NCBI GenBank assembly: GCA_028583605.1
Contig: CM053330.1
Location: 19,493,539 to 19,557,538, forward strand
Origin: Dastarcus helophoroides
Lineage: Eukaryota; Arthropoda; Insecta; Coleoptera; Bothrideridae
Length of the DNA stretch: 64,000 bases
Direction: 5' to 3'
Made by a program: the position numbers and the translations under genes. The notes below the pieces were generated by a model. That model did no database searches and was not told the origin of the DNA. It was given only the letters and a program-made list of their open reading frames with translations. This document shows, piece after piece, positions 12,954 to 24,790 of the stretch (position 1 is its first letter; the number at the start of each line of letters is the position of its first letter).

Positions 12954-13790
12954 ATGAGTATACAAAGTTTCTCTAGCATAGGTATTTTAAACAAAGAAAA
13001 TTATCATTCTTGGAAAATCCAAATGGAAGTGTTACTCATCAAGAACGGGGAGTGCGCTTACGTTAGTGGCAAAATAAAACAGCCGAACACAACGGACGAT
13101 GAGAATTCAAGAAGAGTTCTGGAAGTCTGGAAGAAAGGTGATAATAAAGCCAAATGCCCAAATCCGATATAGTTCTGTCCATTAATTCGTCGGAATTAAA
13201 ACAAATTAAAAATTGTGTAACATCCAGGTCAGTATGGCTTAGGCTGACAGAAATATACCAATCAAAGGGACCGGCTCGAAAAGCAACTATGTTAAAACGG
13301 TTGATGTTCAACATATGGATGAAGGAACCGACGTACGTGAACATCTAAACGCATTTTTTTTATGCAGCCAACAAACTTAGATACATGAGTATCGAAATTA
13401 ACGCAGGCTTATTATCTGTAAGGTTATTGTTCCAGTTTACCAGCGAGTTTCGAAAATTTTAGATGCGCCATAGAGTTTCGTGATAAACTACCTTATCCAA
13501 AAACGTTACGTATTAAAATTACGAAAGAATTTGAAGCACGAAAGAACGAGATACGAGGAAATATTCAGAATGCTCTATTAGTCAAAATGAAATTCAACTT
13601 TAGGACAACACCACAGCAATCGAAAAGCAGGACATTTTAGAAATGGGAGCAGTTCGGGTTCGAAGCAACCACCAACCAGAGACAAACCAGATGCTGAAAG
13701 TAGTACATTCAAATTCCATTGTCATCAGTGCGAGTAGGCAGGACACAATGCCGCAGACTGTACTCAATTAGGTAAGAATGTTCTAAATTT
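12954..13790 (+). pseudogene. copia gag relic
   Basis: The frame opens at ATG 12954 (MSIQSFSSIGILNKENYHSW), a typical copia gag N-terminus with the YxxWK(I/L)QM pattern. It continues, with frameshifts near 13150 and 13350, through the gag helical region (KNCVTSRSVWLRLTEIYQSK). It ends in a CCHC zinc knuckle near 13720-13765 (CHQCE, stop, AGHNAADC) with an in-frame TAG. The product would have packaged the retrotransposon RNA. It is broken at several points and cannot yield a full Gag. Confidence 0.8.
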
Positions 13791-13799
13791 TAATAAAGT

Positions 13800-15950
13800 A
13801 AATTATTCTGAAAACTTTTGCTTAGACAGTGCAAAAACTTTCAATGTTGGTTCCAGTCGAGAAAAGTGAAATTGGTGTATAGACCGTAGAGCCACATCTC
13901 ATTTTTGTAAAATTAAAAGCTTTTTCTGATATTTTCGTGAAAAACTTAACCTCGAGAACGAATCACCTACGGAAATTCAAGGAAACGGTACTGCGACTTT
14001 TGCAGCAAATGTATTTCGGGAATCCAAAAGTATTTCTTTAACCAATACGTTGTACGCACCGAATTTGCGAACAAAATTAATTTCAGTTAGCAAGACAACA
14101 AAAAAAGGTTTCAAAGTACTATCCGCTGCTCTAGTGTACGACGCAAAGGGCGATATAAATTTTGTTGCAGATCGTGTTGGTGACCTGTATTATGTTCGCG
14201 AAGGTATTCCTAAGAACTTTGCTCTAGCTTCAGTAAAACGGTGGCATTTACGCTTGGGACATTTAAATGATCTCGTTGAAGGCGTAGGCATCGGAGTGGA
14301 TTTAGGTCCTGTAGACAGAAATTGCAAACTTAAATGCGAAATATGTATTCAGGGGAAGATGATGAGGAAACCATTTTCCAAGAAGTCGGACAAGAGCACG
14401 GAATTGCTGGAAATCGTACACATAGACGTGTGCGGTCCGATGAGGGTGGAATTGCTTTCTAAAGCCAGATATTACATCAAGTTTATCGACGATCGTTTAA
14501 AATATTGTACCTTCTATTTTATTAAATATAAGAATGAAGTTATCGCGAAAACCAAGGAATTCGTCAAATGTGTTCAAAATTTACATGTTAAGAATGTAAA
14601 ATTCCTTCAATTATATAACGGTACCGAATATATTAATAAGGATCTAGATGACTTCGTAAGAGAAAACGGAATTGAAAGACGGTTGACAAGTCCATATTGT
14701 CCAGAACAAGACGGCATATCGGAGTGTAAAAACCGATCAGTACGTAACATAGGTCGTTACTTGCTGATACAATTGGATTTACCTGCCAAGTTGTGGGCAG
14801 ATGCAATTAATAATGCAAGATACTTAAGAAACAGTTGCTCACCCAAGGACCTCTAAATGGGCGAACTCCACATGAAATTTAACATGGAAAACCTCCAAAT
14901 GTATCACACGTTCAAGTATTTAGTTCCAAAGTTTCCTGTCCCCAGGAGGGGAAAACTGGGTTCCAGGAGCAAAGAAGAAATATTTCTAGGTTACTCCGAA
15001 CAAACGAAAGGTTTTCGTATTTGGTTACTCTCAGGACAAAAAGTAATCATATCTCGTGATGTTAGGTTCTTGGACAAAGTCGAGTGCACAACAGAACATT
15101 TTATCCCTGACGACTTGTACGAAGAATGCGATAACAAGTTGGAAGTGACTCTGCAACTTACAGAATCGACGAAGGATGATGAAATCCTTAGAATTGACAA
15201 AGAAAATGAGAAGGAAAACAAGATGAACGAGACAAAGACGAGACCAGGAATACCAAGATTCGAATGGAATGAAAATAGGGAAAGACTAAGGAAAATGTAC
15301 AACGTGGTACAGCAGAACTTCGAAGTAAATGTCGCAGAACAAGTATTTCTAGACGAAGTGTTAATGAATCAAGCTCTAAAAGGACCTGAAGCTAAGGAGT
15401 GGTTTAAAGCCATGGTAGAGGAAATTAAAATATAATCGAAAACGGCATATGGACTCTCGTGAATCGACCCATCGATGAAGAAGTCCTGGGAAGTCGAATG
15501 ATACTAAAAAACAAGTACAACGCTTATGGTTCTAAAGAAAGACGAAAAACACGTCTCAGGGATTCACTCAGAAGCCAGGCGTTCACCTTAATAAAACATG
15601 TGCTTCTGTAGCTAGATTAAGTTTTATAAAACTTATTAATGTACTAGCAGCCCACTTTAACATGAAAATACATCAGATGGATGATGTAATATCGTCATAT
15701 TCAAATGGCATGCTCGAAGAAACTATTTTCATGGAACCTCTAAAAGAACTAGACGAAATGCCTAATCACATCCAACAGAATAATAAGTACAATGTGAATT
15801 TGAAACAGAAACTTATAACCTATGCGTCAAAGGATTTGGACTTTCAAAAGCGACTGAAAATCTCCAGGGGAAGTGTTAGATATTTGTATTTAACGAGACC
15901 ACAGGCGACGGTTAACTTGATTAAGATGCAGTTGTCAGAGACTTGACCTT
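13800..15950 (+). pseudogene. copia pol relic (PR-INT-partial RT)
   Basis: In order: a protease motif near 13870, WCIDRRATSHFC, where copia has DSG, so the aspartic protease triad is lost. The GAG-pre-integrase motif KRWHLRLGHLN is at about 14237-14270. The integrase core follows at 14400-14850, with HIDVCGPM holding the first D, LQLYNGTEY where the second catalytic D is replaced by Y, and QDGISECKNRSV holding E. A stop at 14854-14856 is followed by the integrase C-terminal part and the reverse transcriptase start (ALKGPEAKEWFKAMVEEI). Another stop comes at 15433. RT motif A is recognisable but altered at about 15660-15735 (FNMKIHQMDDVISSYSNGML). The sequence ends before the active-site YVDD and RNase H. 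It is inactive on several counts. Confidence 0.88.
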
Positions 15951-15951
15951 C

Positions 15952-16036
15952 TTTCTAATTAATTTGTGTGTTGCATCAGTTCATTAAAAAAATGTTATCA
16001 CTGTCCACGCATTTATGTTCACACTGCAAACCCTTA
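15952..16036 (+). repeat. copia 3' LTR, truncated
   Basis: Right member of the direct-repeat pair, about 85 percent like 12738-12814. It follows the truncated reverse transcriptase directly, so its upstream part was probably lost with the end of pol. Confidence 0.6.
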
Positions 16037-16265
16037 CACTATGGCTCTACGAAGCAGATTTATTGCCGCGACTAACATATGCCACCGTGATATATGGTTG
16101 ACCAGCACCTAGAGACCTAGAATGGAAGTAGCACAAATAAGGAACTTATTAAAGAGCCCACTGGTTACCTGCTGTCCTATATAACTGCTCTACAAAGCGA
16201 CTACAAGTAATATTTATATGCAGTACATCTTCAGAAACTCTAAATATAGCACTTAATATGGCATG
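16037..16265 (+). pseudogene. LINE reverse transcriptase relic, 3' part
   Basis: Starting immediately beyond the copia LTR, the frame reads TLWLYEADLLPRLTYATVIYG, then RLQVIFICSTSSETLNIALN. These match the RT thumb and C-terminal region common in insect LINEs (W.Y.A.vRPrLTYa..vW, then LqR.....tGa.rsTp..alE.lL). It is the continuation of the relic at 12130-12735, separated from it by the copia insertion. Confidence 0.7.
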
Positions 16266-16279
16266 TCTCTTTTAGATTT

Positions 16280-17580
16280 AGGAGTTTACAAATCGAATTT
16301 TTGAAAAAAAAGTCAAATTTCGATTTGATGTCGAAACTCTGTACTTTGGTAACAGAACCTCTCAACACAAAAATGTATTTCTTTTTCTAAATTTCTACTT
16401 TTAAAAATTCCAACCTTAAGCATAAAAATTTCCTTTTTTTCACAAAATGTTAACATTAACCTCAAAACCTAAATTTTTCTAAAATAATTTTGCAATTTAA
16501 AAAAAATGTCTTCGCTAAAGTCAAAATTTTCATAACAAAAAGCCGAGAATGCTCTGAGTTAATCCTGCGAAATTTCGTAATTTGGAAATTAAACTTGAAA
16601 ATTCAAGATTTTTTTTAGGAAATGCAATCTTTATTCTGGAAATTTCGACTTGTTCATTAGAAAATTTCGAGGAAGAAGTCATTATTTCGACAAAGAATGA
16701 TATTTGGGATTATTTTTTATATCATTTTACCATTTTTTCCAAATCTTGATTTCTTTTCGAGAGTAAACCTAAGATTCTGAAAATTTTTTGCCACTTAAAA
16801 TAGCGAATTTTCTTTCTCGAAATTTTGAATTTTCCTAAAATTTGTTACTTGATTTCAAAATTTACTCTCTTTCTAGTTTTGAATTTGTTTATCGACATTT
16901 TTACTTTCCATTTGAAACTCCATTTTTATTTAAACAAATTTTTTCTCACAATTTGGTTTTTCTTTAATTCTGAATTTAAATTTCATAATTCAGTTTTTTT
17001 TATAGATACCGACTTTTTCAAATTTTTTTAAAAAAGTTTAAAATATCTTTTTCTTCATTACATTTTACGTAAAAATCGATTGAAATTCAGAGGAAAGTCA
17101 AAATTTTTAGTTCAAGCTGAACTTTTAGAAGTTCAATTCAAGTACAATTTCTAAAATAACTTTCTTAAAGTTCTTATGGTTTGTTTATCTTTTTTATTTC
17201 GCATCAAAATGTTATGATTATGATTTTTTTTTAATTTCTGCATTTTTTATTTTTTTTTATTATTTTGCTACTTTAAAAGTCTATAGGCGCGGTATTTTAA
17301 ATTATTTTTATAATGTTGTCTATAATCTTGAATTTATATATTTAGAAACTTCGTTTCTAAAATTAAATACCTTTTTTTTTTCATTAAGGTTAGTTTAATC
17401 CTTTTTGAAGTTTCTAATTTTTAATCGGGAAAAATCAATTTCGATTCGAATTTTTACGTTTAACCTTCTTATTGAAACTTTGTATGATATTACAAAGTTG
17501 AAAATTTCGAAAAAAAAAAATTTAAAATCTAAAATAAAACAAATAAAAGTTCGAATTTAAAATTGAAATCTTAAGAAAAG
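16280..17580. repeat. AT-rich degenerate repeat block
   Basis: Same texture as 1100-2200: scattered TTTCGAAATTTT-like words. A 68-codon phenylalanine-rich frame at 16825-17031 is a composition artefact. No gene. Confidence 0.6.
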
Positions 17581-19099
17581 TGTAGATATAGCAGAGGGAT
17601 TCTAGATCGAAAGTGACGTCACAGATTCGGATGACATGGGGACGAAGAAGTACTAGAGACTCAAGTTTAGTGCGGTTTGTGATGTATTAAATGAAAGAAA
17701 ATAAAATGCGCCAAAAGGGCCCCAGATATATCTACCGAAGAGAAACTTGAATTTATAAAACAACTTCTGAACAAAACATTTGAAATAAATTGTGCCTAAA
17801 TTTTCTTTTTTAGTTTCGACATTTCAGTTTTAAAATCTTAAGTTTATTCTAAAAAACATAGGCTTAAGTTGCAATTTTAGCTTTAATCTCAAAATTTCGA
17901 ATTTCATTTTCACTTCAATTTTGAAATTTTATAACGTTGTGATTTAATATCAAACAGGAATTATTATAAAGAAAGACTTTTTCTCGTAAGCTCACAAATA
18001 AAAAAGAAATCCTTCTTCGGCACTATTTTGGGACACACTGTATATTTAGAGTCTAAAAAACTGACAAAATTCATATAGGTAAAAATGTAAAGTGTTCCAT
18101 ATAAAAAATCGAAGCAGGTACGACTGACTTCTGAGATCTTAAAAATGGTCCAGCATAACGAAAATAAAGAGAAAGGTCCACTTATAGAACTGACCCTGTG
18201 CACAAAGTTCAAATTATTTTTATTGCTTTTAGGGTTAATGTCTATTTTTACTAATTACAAAGGTATTGATAAGAAAACTAATAAGTTTAACATGTATGTA
18301 TTAACCTGTCAGTTTTCTAAACAAGGTTTGTAATTCATGACTTAATTAATCTACCACATTCTCTGACTGAAAGTGTATTATATATACAGTTGGCCGATAA
18401 GTGGGTCATTTAGATGAGCTGCGTCATTGGATGCTGGCGCCCAAGAGGCGGTTCTAACAGGAGATCTCTATCAGCCCTAGTGGTCCAGAACATCTCCGGC
18501 TATATACTCCGACGAATAGCGAAGAATTCTTTGGAAGTACAGCATGTCTACCCGATTCATTTTACATAATTTCAAAGGAAATATAAAAAGAAATTCTCAT
18601 GACGGTTGTTGGGTACTTCTCTGATGGTTGTTTCAAATCAAAATAAATAGTACATTTCTAGATAAAGCTATTATTTCTGCAAATTAGAATTTTCTGTACA
18701 CAGGATGTCTCAGTTATTATGTCAGTAATAAAGAGGATAGAGAAAAATGATTATGATACGGATGCTTGATTTTAAATAAATTATAATATATATTTACGTC
18801 CCAAAAAAATAATGTTTTCAAATTATAATTTAAATACCTTTCAAACTGCCACTGATGCATGGCAGCTTCGATTCATAGACAATTCCGAAATCAACCCGGT
18901 CCACTATGCAAACAAAACTACAATGATGATATATTCAATTTTTTATTTGACAAATCTTTTATTTGTTGGACATTTGTCGTTTGTTAGGCTTCTTTTTTAT
19001 ACTTTTAACTCTCCTCTTAATAATACAACAATAACTATAGATACCAGTCAAAAATAACTAGATGTAGTGTGAATAGCGAATTTCATGTTTCAAAGTTTT
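17581..19099. other. No gene seen
   Basis: Mixed AT-rich sequence with short GC-richer parts at 17590-17730 and 18400-18560. ACACTGTATAT at 18034 and ACAGGATGTCTCAGTTATTATG at 18702-18723 resemble transposon ends common in insects, but no partner was found. An 81-codon frame at 18812-19057 is unrecognised. Confidence 0.45.
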
Positions 19100-20388
19100 T
19101 GCTTAGTTTTAAACAGGAATTTTCTGATAGTCCCATCATCGAGATTCTCAAATATATGGAGGAAAATAGAATCATCTGCAACAGGCAATACGTTTTAGAA
19201 AGCAACGTTCCACTGGCGATCTACTGGCATATGTTACTCATATTTGTAACTCAGCTATAGAAAAACATGGTGAGGCTAGGATTGTGGCATTGGATATCTC
19301 AAAGGCTTTCGACAGAGTCTGGCACCGATCTCTTCTTGCCAAATTAATATCTTATGGTCTTCCTCCTGGACTCTGTCATTTGATATCCAATTTTCTCACT
19401 GACAAATCTCTTCAAGTCGTGGTCGATGGCATTTCATCCGAGACATTTGCGATTAGCGCAGGGGTGCCTTAGGGGTCTGTTCTGTCTCCTACTCTATTTC
19501 TGTTACACATAAACGATCTCTTAGCTTCAACTTCCAATCCTATAAACAGCTACGCAGATGATAGTAACCTTGTGTCATCTTTTTTCTCCGACAAACCATT
19601 ATCTATCCACCAGACGATTAATCGGGATCTCGGGATTATTCTGGAATGGAGTAAGAACAATTTGGTCGACTTCAACGCTTCAAAAACTCAGGCCGCGGTT
19701 TTCTCTAAGAAAACATCAAGGGATAATGCAAGAAACATACTAATGGACGGTAAATTCCTTCCGTTGGGATCTAGTCTATCTAACCTGGGAGTGAATGCCG
19801 TCACGAACATCTCTTGGAACGATGATGTGCGCGCCATTGCCAAACCCGCCTCCCAGAAGTTAGACTTTCCTTTTAAAGCTAAAAAGTACTTCATATCTCA
19901 TCAGCTATTAACACTATGCAAAGCTCCAGTTAGGCCAACACTAGAATACTGTTCTCATGTTTAGAGTTAAGCCCCAAAACACACTTTAGCTCTCTTGGAT
20001 TCAATTCAAAGAAGAGCTATTCGCCTAATTGATGACGAGAGTCTGACCGATTCTCTCGAAACACTAGAACACAGGCGTATGGTTGGTGACTTGTCTCTTT
20101 TCTACAAGTACTATAATGGAAGATGCTCGCAGGAACTAATAGGATTGATCCCCCAAGGGCAAGATTCTTGAGGCGTACTAGACAGTCGGAGACAGCAAAT
20201 TTCTGTGCGGTCTATGTTGATACAGTGAGGACTTCTATCTACGGAGACTCTTTTTTCTATAGAACTTCAAAGTTATGGAACCTGCTACTTAAAGGAATTT
20301 TCCCCAAAAATTACAACCTATCCTTGTTTAAGAAGGAGGTTCATTACCATCTATCCCTTTGGGAGTGGATTAAACTTAAAAAAAGAAC
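19100..20388 (+). pseudogene. LINE ORF2 copy A (RT to 3' end)
   Basis: A 5'-truncated CR1/jockey-type LINE. It begins in the RT N-terminal part (IIEILKYMEENRIICNRQY). It continues through motif A (ALDISKAFDRVWHRSLLAKL, 19287 on), SAGVP-stop-GSVLSP with TAG at 19470-19472, and YADD at 19551-19562 (catalytic, intact). After that come the thumb (RPTLEYCSHV, then stop) and the C-terminal conserved block RRTRQSETANFCAVYVDTVR to FFYRTSKLWN at 20170-20285. The 3' tail ends GTGGATTAAACTTAAAAAAA, shared with copy B at 63563. Several stops and frameshifts show it is dead. It would have copied its RNA by target-primed reverse transcription. Confidence 0.88.
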
Positions 20389-20390
20389 GT

Positions 20391-20480
20391 CAGATCTCCC
20401 GACTTGGCACCCCTTGACTTTTTCGATGGGGTCCTTAAAACTTCAGTGATAAAGACAGTCCAAATCATTTGTAAGATCTT
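20391..20480 (+). pseudogene. Tc1/mariner-like transposase fragment
   Basis: Directly after the LINE A-rich tail the frame reads RSPDLAPLDFFDGVLKTSV. This matches the conserved RSPDLxPLDFFLWGyLKxxVY block around the third catalytic residue of IS630/Tc1/mariner transposases. The W of FLWG is missing and the frame degenerates after about 30 codons. The LINE may have inserted into this transposase, but no left-hand part was found. Confidence 0.7.
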
Positions 20481-20753
20481 AGTGCTCGAATTACTGACTG
20501 ACTTCAAAACATATTACAAAAAATGCAATAATTTTCCCAGAAATTTTCGTAACAAATTAGCGTATTACTTAGTAGATGATGAAAATCAGTTTGATATTTC
20601 TTAAATTAGATCTGCTTATTAATAATGATTAATATACATTTTTTTAATTTGTTGTATATTAAGTTATTTTATTATATAACTCTATGATCTATGAGCAAAG
20701 TATATCATGACATAAAGAAACGAAATATGTACCTATTTAAAATTGTCAAAAAA

Positions 20754-22254
20754 TATACAAGTTGAGCCAAATTTGATTTCCACTACAGGGATCTCCTAAA
20801 CTATTAGAGATACAAGGAAGTTTAAATAGACAAAGTAGTACAGAATTTAATGCCTAATAATACTTTGTTAAAAAAACAATTGAATTCCAACTCGTCTTGA
20901 TTTTATTTAGAAAAAACTGAAAATCGCCATTTTTAAAAATTTGCTGTAACCTGTTTATTTGAAGTCCGATTAAAAATATTCAAAAACTGTTATTAGTTTT
21001 TTCAAGATCTTTTTATTAAAGTACATTAATTTTTTCTTAATTTAACTGTTTTCAAGAAAATTATGTCAACTTCGTTATTTCTTATAGATGATGGCCATAT
21101 CGAATTTTATTATTTTCAAATTTAACATATATTTTTGATTAATTTGATGAATCACATGCCATACTTCAAACGTGGCAAAGTGAGTTAAATGAAGTAATTT
21201 ATTATTTTTAAGCAAAAAATTATAGTAGACAATGCAAGTGCCATAACTTTTAATAATAAAAATACAGTACTTAATTACGTAACAATAATTATTGAAAAAC
21301 CAAAAATATTGTAACAAACTGTGCAATATTGAAACAGTTATTAGCATAATCGTAACATGCATACACCCCTTTAAATGGCGTAATTCTATGAAAACGTGCG
21401 GATGTTCTAAAAATTTTGTTGGCAAGTTTTACAAAAAATCTTTCAACCTTGAATACTCGTATAGCCTGAAATATCTAACAAACTAACATTAGAAATAACT
21501 CTTATATTTATGCACATATGCTTCTTAGAACACTTAACTTCTACTAGAGAAGTCTAGAACGCACAATTGGATATGAATCATGTGAAAGTCGCTCCTAATA
21601 CAATTTTTAAAGTGTTTTGAGAATTATTTCATTTAAATGGGATTTCATGCACATTACGAGAATTAATAAATATTTCAACATTATACAGTTTGTTACAATA
21701 TTTTTGTTTTTTTAATAATAACTATTGCTTTTTTAGGGACTGCATTTTTCATTATTAAGAGCTATATAGTGATTGCGTTACCTACTACGATTGATTTATT
21801 TATTTATTTTTAATAATAAACCACTTTATTTAACCCACTTTCCCACATTTGAAGTGCCCCATGACATACATCAAATAATCAGAAAAATATGCTGAATTCG
21901 AAAATAAAAAAATTCAATATGGCGTCTATAAGAAATAACCAAGTTGGTATAATTTTCTCAGAAAGAGTTGAATTTATAAATAATTAACCAATAAAAACGC
22001 CCTAAAAAACAACTAATTACAATTGTTGATTTTTTTCGATCTGACGTCAAATAAAATAGTTACAGCTGAGTATTAAAAATAAAGATTTTCAGTTTTTTTT
22101 TAATAAAATCAAGACGAATTCGAATTGAATTGTTTTCCCAGCAATATATTGTTAGGTATTAAATTCTGTATTACTTTGGCTATTTAAGCTTCCTTGTATA
22201 TCTGATGGTTTCCGAGTTTCCTGTAGTGAAAATGAAATTTGGTTGAACCTGTAT
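20754..22254. repeat. 1.5-kb near-continuous foldback palindrome
   Basis: The left half (20754 to about 21480) and right half (about 21510-22254) are inverted copies along their full length. The ends are TACAAGTTGAGCCAAATTTG and, on the minus strand, TACAGGTTCAACCAAATTTC. Inner matching blocks include TACAAGGAAG, CGTCTTGATTTTAT, TTATTTCTTATAGA and AAAAATATTGTAACAAACTG. By eye arm identity is about 70-80 percent. The frames of 116 and 64 codons on opposite strands near 21075-21486 merely mirror each other. No protein is recognisable. Confidence 0.85.
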
Positions 22255-22485
22255 AAGCTATATGAAAAATGAACCTGTCTTCACAAGAATAAGAGTTGCG
22301 AATAGAAAAAAAAAAATGAGGTTGTCATGTTATCCTTCCTTAATACCCATTCAACTTTTATAAACGTTAGAGTCAATATTCCATACTTTTCGGATACACC
22401 GTATGATAATAAAAATGGAAGATGACTGATATATTAACGCACACCACCAACCGCTCGAGTTTAAAATCCAAATTTACATTCTAAT

Positions 22486-23576
22486 GTGCAGGATATACTT
22501 CTTCCGGGATTGGACCGTGTCAAAGAACTACTAAAAGTGTTTGACGTTGCGTCCACCATCGTAGGGGGCTTGTTTCGGAACAAAGAAAAGAAACAATAAA
22601 TAAAAAGACAAATATAAGGGAATATACAAAAATGAAAGAATGAAAAGGCCAATTTCAAAACATCAGAGCACGGTAACTCAGTATGTCCACCATATTAGTG
22701 GCGAAACTCTTCTGAGAGGAAAGAGGGAAAGGGAAACTTTATATACCATTCGTCTGCGCGATCACTACCGAAGATTTCCGAAGGGTGGTTTCCAGATGGA
22801 GGAAACCGTCGTCTCTGTTGATGTTTTTGGGGAACTTTTGGATTTTAATGGCCTCGCGTATCTTCCTATTATAATAATTGAGAATATTGGATATAATTGA
22901 AATATTATCAAAAAGAATCTTATGTCCGGTCTCATGTTGATGTTCTGCAATGGCTGACTGCGAAAATAAACCAGACTTAAGACATCTTTGGTGCTCGGAT
23001 ATTCGCGTCTTAAATGATCGCCCAGTTTCTCCGATATACACTAAACCACAAGAACAAGGAACTCTGTACACACCATTAGAATGAAAGGGTGAATTTTTAT
23101 CTTTGGGAGATGGGAGGAGCTGTTGAATTTTTGAGGATGATGAAACATGGGTTTAATGTTGTGTTTTCTCAATAATTTTCCGATTTGATTTGTTACTCCG
23201 TGAACATAAGGAAGAAAGACTTTAAAAGAAACTATTGAATTTTGTGAAGGGCGAGGGGTAGGGTGAGGATGTCGTTTAATGACAGTTTCAATGTCGTGCG
23301 ATTTGTAACCATTGTTGCGGAGATTGAGACGAATTTTGTTCAATTCGTCTGAAAGATTTATCGGTTGTGAAATTGCTACAGCTCGTGAAACCAGTGAATT
23401 TATGACAGAACGTTTTTGGGAAGGGTGATGATGGGACTCTGCATACAAATAACGATTAGTATGGGTGGGTTTTCGATAAACGGAAAAAAAAGGAAGAGAA
23501 CCGTTGTTTTCGATTTTCATAGTGAAGCTAATGGAAGAATGTAAACTGTTTAGGTGTTCCAAAAATAAATTTAGTA
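22486..23576 (-). pseudogene. Penelope-like element copy 1, 3' part
   Basis: On the minus strand this carries the end of the RT region (LNLFLEHLNSLHSS, NGSLPFF) and then the GIY-YIG endonuclease (VYRVPCSCGLVYIGETGRSF, then AIAEHQHETGHKILFDN). Next come the 3' untranslated part and the terminal block GACACGGTCCAATCCCGGAAG at 22496-22518. Compared with the plus-strand copy at 32822-35475 it is nearly identical in the endonuclease part but carries frameshifts near 23090 and 23500 and an internal deletion removing part of RT. It is cut at 23576, where a THAP-type relic starts. The endonuclease would nick target DNA for reverse transcription. Confidence 0.88.
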
Positions 23577-24790
23577 CTTTAAAAGCTGGTATCGACCTTT
23601 TTTGGTTTTCCAAAAGATAGTATTTTAAAAAGCAAATGGCTAAAAGCTATCCCCCGAGGTGACTGGTGTCCTTCTAAATATTCAGTTGTTTGTAGTAAGC
23701 ATTTTTCAGAAAAGGAAATTATTAAGGAAGATAATTTTTTACTACCAGACGAAAATGTGTCGAAAATTTTAATAAAAACTAAACTCAAACCTAATTCGGT
23801 GCCTCCAGTTTTTCCAAATCTACTTCAATATTTAGCTCGTCATAATTAACGAAATGAATCATTTGAAAAATCAGACTTAGTTAATAGTCTTGACGATTTA
23901 GTTTTGAATTATCTTAAGCAAATCAATATTTCTAAGTCTTGTACAATAAAAGTTATAAAAGATAAAATATATTTTTAAATTCTAAAATTCAGAGAGAAGA
24001 TGATTATAATTGTCAATCAGATTTCAGTAGATGTAAATATGGTTGTTAAGGTATTTATAAATGAAACAGTATTTACTTTTAAGGATTTAAACTGGATTCT
24101 ACCTTTTGATTTAAAATTAACTAGGTGCTCCCAGCTAGAAAATTTAATTAGTTGATACAAAGATCAAATAAATATCGCTCAATCCTTTACGGTTTTGATA
24201 GAAAAAAGTATATATTTTTTGATTGAAGCTTCTGAAATACTGATGGCAGACTGATAATTTAGAGGCTGTGCATGGATGCATGATTCGGAAGGTAGTAATA
24301 ATTTAAATAATATATTACCAATTTTGATCAGTCTGGTACAGTTCTTAATTATTAAAAAAAGCGTTATTCTTCAGAAACCATAATTATGGCTTTTATGTTA
24401 TACACACTTTCTCCTTGTGCATATGATTTAATGCAGGATTATTTAAATGTGCTAACTAAAAGATATCTCCAATACATTTCATCTAGTCTTGATGTTACCG
24501 CAAATACTTATCCATAAATACCACTGATAATGACAGAAGCACAAATAATTACCTTAATGAACCCCAATGAAAAAATTGTTGTTCTTTTAATTGATGAAGT
24601 ATATATTAGCAAGAGATTGGGGAATATGCGTCTTTCAAATTGTCAAAATAACTAAAATGCAATGTTTGTATTTCCCTAATTACAGAAAGTAAAGGAACTT
24701 ATATTGGAAGTGAGTATTTTAATTATTTACAACGCGGTGGTTTAAGTATTGCTACAGACATTGTTAAAACTTTTTTATTTCATAATTTTC
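23577..24790 (+). pseudogene. THAP/P-element-like transposase relic
   Basis: The first frame, to the TAA at 23846-23848, is a THAP DNA-binding domain lacking its N-terminal two cysteines. It contains FFGFPKDSILKSKWLKAIPR, then VCSKHFSEKE with the remaining C and H ligands, and KPNSVPPVFPNL for the AVPTIF-type end. Downstream pieces fit the P-element transposase body: SPCAYDLMQDYLNVLTKRYL near 24413-24472, MNPNEKIVVLLIDEVYISKR near 24560-24618, and LQRGGLSIATDIVKTF near 24729-24775. Stops and frameshifts are frequent. The 5' end is cut by the Penelope-like copy. Confidence 0.8.

Larger units (their letters stand above)
12738..16036 (+). mobile_element. Degenerate Ty1/copia retrotransposon
   Basis: Direct repeats of about 80 bp at 12738-12814 and 15952-16036 flank gag and pol relics. 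Both contain TTTCTAATTAATTTGTGTG and GCATCAGTTCATTAAAAA and end near CTGCAAACCCT. Just after the left repeat, GATTATGGGCGCAG at 12817-12830 resembles the copia primer-binding site, which pairs with an internal part of initiator tRNA-Met. Pol stops abruptly within reverse transcriptase next to the right repeat, with no polypurine tract. A deletion has therefore removed the rest of RT, RNase H and probably the start of the 3' LTR. The element sits inside a LINE reverse transcriptase. Confidence 0.85.

Noticed and set aside
14991..15302. 103-codon minus-strand frame, serine- and phenylalanine-rich
   Set aside because: It is the antisense shadow of the copia pol relic, whose plus-strand translation is recognisable.
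18702..18723. ACAGGATGTCTCAG transposon-end-like word
   Set aside because: No inverted partner could be found, so it does not define an element.
21075..21486. Opposed frames of 116 and 64 codons
   Set aside because: They lie in the arms and centre of the 1.5-kb palindrome and encode nothing recognisable.
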